Shown here: positions 26,732 to 34,461 of the stretch, piece after piece
How positions within the stretch are numbered: position 1 is the first letter of the stretch
How the letters are laid out: each line of letters begins with the position of its first letter
Assembly: GCF_021353265.1 (NCBI RefSeq)
Contig: NZ_JAJTWU010000007.1
Span: 248,001-312,000 of the forward strand
Direction of reading: 5' to 3'
From: Pelomonas cellulosilytica
Lineage (GTDB): Bacteria; Pseudomonadota; Gammaproteobacteria; Burkholderiales; Burkholderiaceae_C
Length of the DNA: 64,000 bases
The notes under the pieces: generated by a model
What the model saw: the letters and a program-made list of their open reading frames with translations, nothing else
What the model was told of the DNA's origin: nothing
Database searches by the model: none
Program-made: the position numbers and the translations under genes

Positions 26732-28363
26732 TTACCGTTCTACTTCGGCGCCGTAAGGGAGCGGTGGCAGCCCCAGTTCCTTGAGGAATTCATTGTGTTG
26801 ATCGGTGGCTGCCCTGATCTTCTGATCCAACGCCACCAGCTCCGCATGCACGGCCGCCAGTTTGACTTCTTCCTCTGCCTCGGCCGTGCTCACGTAGCGC
26901 GAGATGTTCAGGTTGAAGTCGTGTTCCTTCTCGATGACTTCCAAAGGCACCCTACGCGAGTAGCGAGGCTCTTCCTTTCGGTAGCGGTAGGTATCGACGA
27001 TTTTGTCGATGTGCTCGGGCAGCAGCTGGTTCTGCCGTTTGCCCTTCTCGAAGTGCTCAGCCGCGTTGATGAACAGCACGTCATCGGGCTTCTTGCACTT
27101 CTTCAGCACCAGGATGCACACCGGAATGCCCGTGGAGAAGAACAGGTTCGCCGGTAGGCCGATCACCGTGTCAATATGCCCATCCTTGAGCAACTTGGTG
27201 CGGATACGCGCCTCAGCCCCCCCACGGAACAGCACGCCGTGAGGCAGGATGATGGCCATCACGCCGTCCTGCTTCAGGAAGTGGAAACCATGCAGCAGGA
27301 AGGCAAAGTCAGCGGCAGACTTCGGTGCCAAGCCATAGTTCTTGAAGCGGGTGTCCTCGCCCAGCGCCTCGCTCGGTTCCCAGCGGTAGCTGAATGGCGG
27401 GTTGGCCACAACCGCGTCGAACTTCGGCATCTTGGCAGGGTTGGTTTCACGCAGCATGTCCCACTCGTTGAGCAGGGTGTCGCCGTGGAAGATTTCGAAC
27501 TCCGAGTCCTTCACCCCGTGCAGCAGCATGTTCATGCGCGCCAGGTTGTAGGTGGTGATGTTCTTCTCCTGCCCGTGAATCGTGCCGATGCCATGCGGCC
27601 CCATCCGGTGGCGCACGTTCAGCAGCAAAGAGCCAGAACCGCAAGCGAAGTCGAGCACGCTGTCCAGATGCGAACGCTGGCCCGTGGCGGGCTCCTGACT
27701 GTCCAGCGTGACGATGGCCGACAGGATGTCTGAAATGCGCTGCGGCGTGTAGAACTCGCCAGCCTTCTTGCCCGAGCCTGCCGCGAACTGGCCAATCAGG
27801 TATTCATAGGCGTCGCCCAGGGTGTCGCTGTCGGTGGAGAACTGGCCCAGGCCCTTGGCGATTTCGGCGATGATCTTGCACAGGCGGGCATTGCGCTCGG
27901 CGTAGGTCTTGCCCAGCTTGTCCGACGCCAGGTTGATCTCCGAGAACAGCCCCCGGAAGGTGCTGGCGAAGGATTCTTCCTCGATGTATTTGAAGCCGGC
28001 TTGTAGCGTGATGAGCAACTCAGCGTGCTGTGTGCGAGCCATCTCGGCGATATTGCCCCACAGGTATTGCGGCTCAATAACGTAATGCACCTTGCGGCGC
28101 ATTTGTTTCTCGAACTCGGGCACATCGTCTAGATTGCCTTCATACCATTGCTGCAGCGGCGTGGAGACCGAACCATCGATCTGCGGCGGGTAGTCCGACC
28201 CCAGCTCTTTCTGGGCGGCTGCTTCGTAGTTGTCCGACAGATAGCGCAGAAACAGGAAGGCCAGCATGTAGTCGCGGAAGTCATCCGCATTCATCGCGCC
28301 GCGCAGTTGGTCGGCAATGGCCCAGAGGGTCGCGCCCAGTTTTCGTTTTTCGAGATCGGTCAT
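26732..28363 (-). CDS. hsdM: Type I restriction-modification methyltransferase subunit
   Basis: A 543-residue N6-adenine methyltransferase. The N-terminal HsdM helical domain (KRKLGATLWAIADQLRGAMN) leads to the SAM site DFACGSGSLLLNV near residue 239 and the catalytic NPPF in VVANPPFSYRW near residue 320. Its ATG lies within the stop of the PrrC-like gene (ATGA). It is the last gene of the operon, so modification is made from the far end of a transcript that begins with hsdR. With HsdS it would protect the host at the recognised sites. Confidence 0.95.
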   Translation of the reverse strand: MTDLEKRKLGATLWAIADQLRGAMNADDFRDYMLAFLFLRYLSDNYEAAAQKELGSDYPPQIDGSVSTPLQQWYEGNLDDVPEFEKQMRRKVHYVIEPQYLWGNIAEMARTQHAELLITLQAGFKYIEEESFASTFRGLFSEINLASDKLGKTYAERNARLCKIIAEIAKGLGQFSTDSDTLGDAYEYLIGQFAAGSGKKAGEFYTPQRISDILSAIVTLDSQEPATGQRSHLDSVLDFACGSGSLLLNVRHRMGPHGIGTIHGQEKNITTYNLARMNMLLHGVKDSEFEIFHGDTLLNEWDMLRETNPAKMPKFDAVVANPPFSYRWEPSEALGEDTRFKNYGLAPKSAADFAFLLHGFHFLKQDGVMAIILPHGVLFRGGAEARIRTKLLKDGHIDTVIGLPANLFFSTGIPVCILVLKKCKKPDDVLFINAAEHFEKGKRQNQLLPEHIDKIVDTYRYRKEEPRYSRRVPLEVIEKEHDFNLNISRYVSTAEAEEEVKLAAVHAELVALDQKIRAATDQHNEFLKELGLPPLPYGAEVER

Positions 28364-29475
28364 GATGTACCTGCTGTTGCGGCCTCAGGAGCCTGCGGGA
28401 ACAAATCGGGATTGAATGGGTAGCGATTCAGGAAGTCGTTCAGAATCTTCTTGAAGTAAGCCTTGTTCTCATCGAGCATCTGCTGCGGCTCATATAGCGA
28501 ATAGTTGCCGTGGCTGAGGATGTTGATCAGGCGCGTGTGCAGAATGCCGTCCGGGTCGTCATCGTCTTGCTTGATGCATACCGAGAAATTCTTGTGCCCG
28601 TGAAAGCTGGCCGTCTTCTCCAGAATCGTGCGCAGCATGTTGAAGTGGTGGGTAAACAACCGGTCTTCCTGCATAGCCTGGTACAGCTCGGCTAAGGCAG
28701 CTACGTGGTGGAAGAATGGCGTGTCGCCATCTTCGGGGCGCAGCAGATAGCTACCGCTTGCCGATTGTTTGTTGACGACATACCTGCGGGCCTTGCCCAT
28801 CTCGTTGCACAGGACATTGAAGAACAAAGTGTGATGCGTGGAGATCACCGTCTTCAGCTTGTTGTCCTGCCGTTTAAGCAATTGCGCCAGATGGTTGGCA
28901 ACGGCGATCGCATTGTGCTCATCCAGCGAGGAAATCGGATCGTCGATATACAAGTACTTCACCCACTGGTAAGCCTCGATCTCCGGGTCCATCGCCAGTT
29001 CGACCACGGCCAGGAAGAAGCACCAGATGAAGATGTTTTCCTCGCCGCGCGATACCTTAATGTTGTCAACGGTCTGCCCGTCTACCAAGCGCGAAAAGCG
29101 CACTGCCCACTCGGCGCCTTGAGTGTCGATGCGGAAATCGAAGTCTGCATAACGTCGCAGCAGCGGGCGGATGCGGTTGTCCATTTCCAGCTCGAACAAG
29201 CCCTGGAAAAAGCGCGAATCCCTATTGAGCAGCAAGCGGCGATCAGAATCGTCTGCCAGATCATTGTTCCAGTGGAACAGATCTTCGGTGAAGGCGTTGA
29301 AGTACAGGGTATCGCGGGCCTCGCCCTGCTTGCCCATGTCCTTGAAAGCCATGGACAGCCGAGTCTTGCCGGTGCCGTTGTAGGCGTAGAGCAGGATGGT
29401 TTTCTTGGCTTCCAGTTCCGCACGCAATAGGGTGGCAAGGGCAGTGAGGTCGGCAACGGTCTGGCCTGGCTTCAC
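28360..29475 (-). CDS. PrrC-like anticodon nuclease candidate with ABC-type ATPase
   Basis: A 371-residue protein starting at GTG inside the hsdS stop (GTGA). The ATPase part shows Walker A AYNGTGKTRLS (residues 31-41), a signature-like VSRGEENIF (141-149), Walker B YLYIDDPISSLDE (174-186) and an H-loop STHHT (212-216). The C-terminal part has R282, E286 and H322 (LRTILEK... LSHGNYS). Spacing is close to the reported Arg-Glu-His catalytic triad of E. coli PrrC (320, 324, 356). PrrC is held silent by a type I restriction complex and cuts tRNA-Lys when phage disables that complex. The placement next to hsdS and hsdM and the length near PrrC (396) fit. tRNA cleavage is inferred; a related AAA_13 ATPase with another effector is the alternative. 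Confidence 0.7.
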   Translation of the reverse strand: MKPGQTVADLTALATLLRAELEAKKTILLYAYNGTGKTRLSMAFKDMGKQGEARDTLYFNAFTEDLFHWNNDLADDSDRRLLLNRDSRFFQGLFELEMDNRIRPLLRRYADFDFRIDTQGAEWAVRFSRLVDGQTVDNIKVSRGEENIFIWCFFLAVVELAMDPEIEAYQWVKYLYIDDPISSLDEHNAIAVANHLAQLLKRQDNKLKTVISTHHTLFFNVLCNEMGKARRYVVNKQSASGSYLLRPEDGDTPFFHHVAALAELYQAMQEDRLFTHHFNMLRTILEKTASFHGHKNFSVCIKQDDDDPDGILHTRLINILSHGNYSLYEPQQMLDENKAYFKKILNDFLNRYPFNPDLFPQAPEAATAGTS

Positions 29476-30677
29476 GCTGAAACCCCATCAAGTACGGGGA
29501 AAAGTTGCTGCATCAGGCCCATTTTGTGGGTCTTGAGTGCGCCTATTTTCTGGGCCTGGATGTCAATCGATTTATCGAGTGCTCCAAGGCTTTCTGCGAT
29601 TCGCTCTTGCTCCCTCTTCTTGGGACAACGCACAATAATCTCTGAAAATGTTGTCTTGTTGATGATTGGAACCGCGTGATTTCCAGCCAACTCCGATATG
29701 CGCGCAGACTCTCGGAGTAACAGGTAGTAGATGAAATCTCCGGAGAAGTCGGCGAACGGAACCAGAGAGTTTATCTGTTGATTGGTCGCGCACCTAAACT
29801 TGTTCTGCGCGACCTTGCCAATCGTTGACCCAATGCAGACAAATAAAACGCTGCCTTCTGCAATTTGCCTTGTCTGCTCGAGGCCAAGCTTGGTTAGGGA
29901 TGTTTTTGTTTTCTCAATAAATCGGTGATCTGAAATATCGGCAGGAGAAACGAAATCAAACTCGCCGCCATAGTATTGACGCTTTGATGTGCTCGGAGTG
30001 TTGCCTGTGATTACTTCCCCAAGCTGACCTATGCTCCACTCCGGCCATTCCTCTGTATCCGCAAATTCCGGGAAGCGCCGTTGAGGCAGCGTCTCACCCT
30101 CGCGGGGGAAAAGCTGTTGCATTAGGCCCGTTTTGTGTGTCTTGAGGGTGTCCAGCTTCCTGGTTTCCGCTGTGATCAGCTCATCAAGGGAAGACAGGCA
30201 GTCGGCGATTTTTTGTTGTTCTCCAGACTTGATGTCCGGAAAAACAACTGCACGCTCTTTCAGTATTGAAAAATGACGCTTGTAATCTTCCATCGCCAAC
30301 TGACGGTGGCTGAGGGAATGGAACAGATATTCAGCGGAGATGGCGGATTTTGCTTTGAGAATTTTGATGCCATCGGCGCCTTGTGCAAATGGTTTGTCAA
30401 CAAACTTGAGGGTGCAGGTGTGGTCGCCAAATACGATGAGTGGCAGCGATTCAGTAATTACAGCGCTCTCATCATCAGTCCAGCCGCAAATGGGTCCTTG
30501 GGACTGGTCGATGATGGGAAACTTACCTTGCATCCGATAGCTGGACGATTGCAGTTTCAAGGGGGGACTAACCGTAGTGATAAGTTGCTCCAACTTTTCA
30601 CTACCCCATTCTGCGGCTTCTCGGAATTCAGGAAACCTCAACCGTGGAACCAAAGGGCATTCTACTTTTTCACTCAT
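29472..30677 (-). CDS. hsdS: Type I restriction specificity subunit
   Basis: A 401-residue protein with two target-recognition domains. Each begins with a PRLRFPEF/RRFPEFADTEEWPEW-type entry and ends with a conserved helix (TLKTHKTGLMQQLFPREGE near residue 190; ALKTHKMGLMQQLFPV near the C-terminus). The two near-identical QQLFP helices are the usual internal repeats that set the spacing of the bipartite target. The target sequence cannot be predicted by eye. An AGGAG site lies in the 3' end of the AlbA_2 gene, which stops 5 bp upstream. Confidence 0.93.
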   Translation of the reverse strand: MSEKVECPLVPRLRFPEFREAAEWGSEKLEQLITTVSPPLKLQSSSYRMQGKFPIIDQSQGPICGWTDDESAVITESLPLIVFGDHTCTLKFVDKPFAQGADGIKILKAKSAISAEYLFHSLSHRQLAMEDYKRHFSILKERAVVFPDIKSGEQQKIADCLSSLDELITAETRKLDTLKTHKTGLMQQLFPREGETLPQRRFPEFADTEEWPEWSIGQLGEVITGNTPSTSKRQYYGGEFDFVSPADISDHRFIEKTKTSLTKLGLEQTRQIAEGSVLFVCIGSTIGKVAQNKFRCATNQQINSLVPFADFSGDFIYYLLLRESARISELAGNHAVPIINKTTFSEIIVRCPKKREQERIAESLGALDKSIDIQAQKIGALKTHKMGLMQQLFPVLDGVSA

Positions 30678-30682
30678 GCGCG

Positions 30683-31837
30683 TTACTCCTGCGGCCGCGC
30701 GACGATGGCCTTAAACAGATTCCCGACTCGGTCGTCGATTAGTTCAATCTGCGGCCAGGCTCGTAAGGCACGCAGTAGACCGCTACCCAGTCCGCGATAC
30801 GGCAGGAGCTTGGCGGCAAACGATGCCAGGATGGGATTGCGCATATTGGAGTTGCCAGCCTTGATGTTCTCGATGGTCAGGTTGTTGGGCAGGTGGCCGG
30901 GACTGATGATCTCGACCCGATCCGCAAACACCAGAACACGGACCGGCGCGCTGACGAAGTAGTCGCGGTGGATGAGGGCGTTGGCGACCAACTCTTCCCA
31001 GACGATGCGCGGAATCTCAGGCTGGCCCTGGGTGTTGAAGCCCTGCTCGCCCTGCGCGGCTCGGGTGTTGGCGACGATGAAGCCCAGCGTCTGCTGGAAC
31101 ACATCAGCCAGCTTGCCGGTGATGTCCCGGCTGTCGATGTAGCGCTCGTCCTCGATCTCTGTGCCGACAAAAGCGACGGCCTTGACGATGAAGGCGGGTA
31201 GCGCGTACTGCGGTGTCTTTGCGAATAGCAGGCCGCCCGCCACGTTGAGCTGCCCCTGGTTCATCAGGTTCATGTTGGTCAGCAACTGTGGCAGCGGCTG
31301 GTTGTGCTGGGCGAGTGGCTCACCGAATTGCTGCTCGAAAAAGGCTTCGAAATAGGGCATGTCCACATCGCCCGCGCTCAAGCCCGCCACGGGCGTTTCG
31401 TCGGCGTGCACCAAGCCCGCCTGCTGGAACAGCCGCTGCAATTCCTCGCGCGAGGTGGCGCGGCGCTTGTCCGAGCCGTTCTTCACCCAAATTGCGCCGT
31501 TCTTGTCCATGTAGGGCTTGTTAACGCCCTCAGCGATGGAGAGCACCAGCACCGTGCCTGCCGGGTGGGGCACGTTTTCCGTGAGCGGGTTCACGGCGGG
31601 ACGCACGACCTGTGAGGCCACGTTGGCGATGAGGAGGTTGAGACGAGAAACGTCGGCGCCGGATAGGCCGCGTACCGAACCGTCGTCGTTCACCCCGATG
31701 AAGATGCGCCCACCAGCGGTGTTGCTGAAGGCAACGATCTCTGCCGCCAAGGCGTCGGCATTGTTCATGTCCGTCTTGAACTGCTGCCGACTGTCCTCGC
31801 CTCGGCTGAGCAGGTCGATCAGCTCTGTGGTTTCCAT
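30683..31837 (-). CDS. AlbA_2 (Schlafen-like) domain / RecG-type HATPase-like protein
   Basis: A 384-residue protein with an N-terminal AlbA_2 domain (SRQQFKTDMNNADALAAEIV, then AFSNTAGGRIFIGVNDDGSV, about residues 16-60) and a C-terminal ATP-binding region of the kind once annotated as RecG-like regulators (RIVWEELVANALIHRDYF; SPGHLPNNL; RNPILASFAAKLLPYRGLGS). Such proteins are recurrent inserts in type I restriction operons and other defence loci; the biochemical role is uncertain, with nucleic-acid binding likely. Its start overlaps the trlF 3' end by 19 bp, so it is coupled in the operon. Confidence 0.8.
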   Translation of the reverse strand: METTELIDLLSRGEDSRQQFKTDMNNADALAAEIVAFSNTAGGRIFIGVNDDGSVRGLSGADVSRLNLLIANVASQVVRPAVNPLTENVPHPAGTVLVLSIAEGVNKPYMDKNGAIWVKNGSDKRRATSREELQRLFQQAGLVHADETPVAGLSAGDVDMPYFEAFFEQQFGEPLAQHNQPLPQLLTNMNLMNQGQLNVAGGLLFAKTPQYALPAFIVKAVAFVGTEIEDERYIDSRDITGKLADVFQQTLGFIVANTRAAQGEQGFNTQGQPEIPRIVWEELVANALIHRDYFVSAPVRVLVFADRVEIISPGHLPNNLTIENIKAGNSNMRNPILASFAAKLLPYRGLGSGLLRALRAWPQIELIDDRVGNLFKAIVARPQE

Positions 31838-34461
31838 AAGTTGTAGACCTCTTTGCGACGGTTGAAGGCTTCTTGGCCTCCTTCCATGATTTTGATGATG
31901 GCGTCCTGCACTGGACGGGCGTCGATGCTTCCGCTTCGCGTGGCGACCTTCTCGTCCTGGTATTGGCAGGCGTGCACCTGCTCGGCGTCACCCAGCACTG
32001 GAAAGTTTGCGTTGTGGGTGGCGAAGATGAACTGGGCGTAAGGTTTCATCTCACGCAGCAGCTTGATCACATCGTCGTAGATGGTCTGGTTGTCCAGATC
32101 GTCTTCCGGTTGGTCGATGATGATCACGTCGTTCTGGCGTTGGCTGAGCACATACAGCAGCAGCGCTGAAGCGCGCTGCCCGAGAGAGTGGTGCTTCAAC
32201 TCTTTGCCGCGATAGCGGATGACGAAGCGGTTGGGCACCTGCCAGCTGACGAACTCAGTCAGGTTCTGCATGAAGGTCTTTTCGAAGACCTCGGGTGTGC
32301 TACCGGCCTTCGCCAAGGCTCCCGGCAGGGCACGCAGGAGGCCGCCGAAGTCGGCATAGTCCTCCATTACTGCGCGCAGGGTGGTTTCGCGGATGTTGCT
32401 GCCCTTGAAGAGTTGCTGCATGAAGCTGATCGCGGCTTCCTTGTCGCCCTTGAAGTCGGCTTCGATCTGCAGTGCAGTGTGGCCAGCGTTCACGCCGTCC
32501 AGTTCCGCCTTGATGGTGTTGAACTCGCGCAGCCAGAGCTCATTGAGCTTGTCTATCTCTGCAAACAGTGCGTCGCGGATGCTGGTCTGCTGTGATTCCT
32601 GCTTGGCCAACGCCTCCAGCATTTGCTCCGACTTGGTCTTGCGTTGCTGTTGGGTCAGGAAGTCGTCCGGCTGGATAGCTGTCATGCCGGTTTGCTTGAG
32701 CTCCTGAGCCAGTTGGCGCTCGACTTGTGCGAACTCCTCCCGAAGATTCTTGCTTGCGCCTTCAAACTCGCCCTGTTTGGCCTGGAGGCGACCCGCAATG
32801 GCTCGCGCGTCTTGCTCGATCTGCTTGAGCTGATCGACCTTGGCAACGAGCTTGGAGAACTCGGCGTAGTAGGCCGTGAAGAAATCTGGGTTCTGCTTGG
32901 ACACGTAACTCGTCGCGTTGCGCAACTCGTCCTCATGCTCGGCAATCAATTGCCCCAGGGCGAGGATGAAGCTGTCTGCCCGCTCCTTCATGCGCGCGAG
33001 CGCAGTGGCGTCCTGCTGGAAGCCGAGGCGCTTTTGGAGCTTGTCCGCAACGCCGTGCTCCGCGAACTTGGTCAGACGGAAATTGGCATCATTGAGCTGG
33101 GTCTCGAAGTCGCGCTTGAGTTCGGCCGTGTTGCTGAGCTTGAGCCAGCGCTGAGCAGCGTCGCGCACACGCTGGCGTTGGGCCTCGATCTCGTCACGCA
33201 GCACACGCAGCTTCTCGCCAACCAGCTTTTCCACCAGATCGGTCTCGAAGCCTTCGCCGGTGCTGGAAAGGTCTTTCTGGCCGAAGTAGATCGGGCGACG
33301 CAGTACGGTCTCCCGGATCGACACGCCGGGCTGCAACTTGCCGCCTAGGTAGACGTTCGGCGCTTCGCGGAAGATGCGGGAGATGGTGAACTCCTGTCCG
33401 TACACGTCGCAGGCTGTCAGCGTGACCTTGCCGCCGCTGCCAAGGGTGTGCCGGATCAACTCGTCCTTGTACTTGGTGTCCTGCGCTTTCTCACCTCGTG
33501 GAATATCGAGGGCGTAGCGCACCGCCTCCAGGATGGATGACTTGCCGCTGCCCCGGATGCCGATCAGCGTGTTGAGTTCGGAAGAGAAGTGCAGCGTCTG
33601 CCCATCGAGGATGCCCCCGTCGAAGTGGATGCTGCGGATGTGCGACGCCTGATGCTTGGGTGGCTCCGTGGCGACCCGCGCAGCGGGATCGCTCAAGGCA
33701 AACTTGACCGCCTCAAAGGACAGCTCGCCCAATTTGAGATAGCAGGCTTTGCCCTGACCGATATCCTCTACGCATTTGGCGTCACAGCCTTCGAGTTCGG
33801 CGGGGTACCAGTCACCTAGATGCTGCTGCGCTTTGGTCCGGCAGGGCTTGTTCTTCTCTTGCTGCTTGTTGTACGTGCGTACCTTCTGGAAGCCCAGGGT
33901 GCGGCGGCGGAAGAACTCGTTCTGGCCTAGTTCGGCCAGACGCCCCCCATCCAGCTCGGCCCAGAGCCCGCTCGGTGCTTCGACGTGGGCAAAGACAAGG
34001 AAAAAGTCGCGATGGTAGCTTTCCAGCTTCTTGATAGTTTCCAGCAGCGACAGAGAGGAACGCCCGTTTTCCTGCTCGTACTGGGCTGGGACTTTTCCTT
34101 CAAACGCAACGCCCAGGAAGGGGTTTATATGGTCATGACCATCGGCCAACCAGTCCTCGGAAAAGACAACAAGCGTATGAATGCCATTGGCACCGTCATT
34201 GACCGACAGCTCGACACCGGGCAGCAGTGCGATGCCTTTTTTCAGGGCTGTCTTGCGTAATGCCTTGAATTCCTCGAAGTCGAACTTGTTGTGATTGGTG
34301 ATGATTCCCAACTGGATGCCCGCGTTCTCTAGTGCATCCACATAGTTGCTGTTATAGAAGTTGTCATCACCCGTGAACTTGAACTCGCGGTCTGCGCGGG
34401 TGTGCAGATGGAAGTCTGCGCGAATCCACTGTGCCCCTTGTGCAAAGACGGCCCCCATCAT
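31819..34461 (-). CDS. trlF: TrlF-family PHP phosphoesterase - SMC-like ATPase
   Basis: An 880-residue protein. The N-terminal PHP metal-dependent phosphoesterase domain has ADFHLHT (residues 15-21), TNHN and GVELSV. The rest is an SMC/Rad50-like ATPase with Walker A GIRGSGKSS near residue 304, a long coiled-coil region (about 420-640) and Walker B IIDQPEDDLD near residue 785. This is the TrlF architecture, found associated with restriction and other defence genes. The start ATG has a strong AGGAGG and overlaps the hsdR stop (ATGA). A DNA- or nucleotide-degrading defence role coupled to type I restriction is inferred. Confidence 0.85.
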   Translation of the reverse strand: MMGAVFAQGAQWIRADFHLHTRADREFKFTGDDNFYNSNYVDALENAGIQLGIITNHNKFDFEEFKALRKTALKKGIALLPGVELSVNDGANGIHTLVVFSEDWLADGHDHINPFLGVAFEGKVPAQYEQENGRSSLSLLETIKKLESYHRDFFLVFAHVEAPSGLWAELDGGRLAELGQNEFFRRRTLGFQKVRTYNKQQEKNKPCRTKAQQHLGDWYPAELEGCDAKCVEDIGQGKACYLKLGELSFEAVKFALSDPAARVATEPPKHQASHIRSIHFDGGILDGQTLHFSSELNTLIGIRGSGKSSILEAVRYALDIPRGEKAQDTKYKDELIRHTLGSGGKVTLTACDVYGQEFTISRIFREAPNVYLGGKLQPGVSIRETVLRRPIYFGQKDLSSTGEGFETDLVEKLVGEKLRVLRDEIEAQRQRVRDAAQRWLKLSNTAELKRDFETQLNDANFRLTKFAEHGVADKLQKRLGFQQDATALARMKERADSFILALGQLIAEHEDELRNATSYVSKQNPDFFTAYYAEFSKLVAKVDQLKQIEQDARAIAGRLQAKQGEFEGASKNLREEFAQVERQLAQELKQTGMTAIQPDDFLTQQQRKTKSEQMLEALAKQESQQTSIRDALFAEIDKLNELWLREFNTIKAELDGVNAGHTALQIEADFKGDKEAAISFMQQLFKGSNIRETTLRAVMEDYADFGGLLRALPGALAKAGSTPEVFEKTFMQNLTEFVSWQVPNRFVIRYRGKELKHHSLGQRASALLLYVLSQRQNDVIIIDQPEDDLDNQTIYDDVIKLLREMKPYAQFIFATHNANFPVLGDAEQVHACQYQDEKVATRSGSIDARPVQDAIIKIMEGGQEAFNRRKEVYNLWKPQS

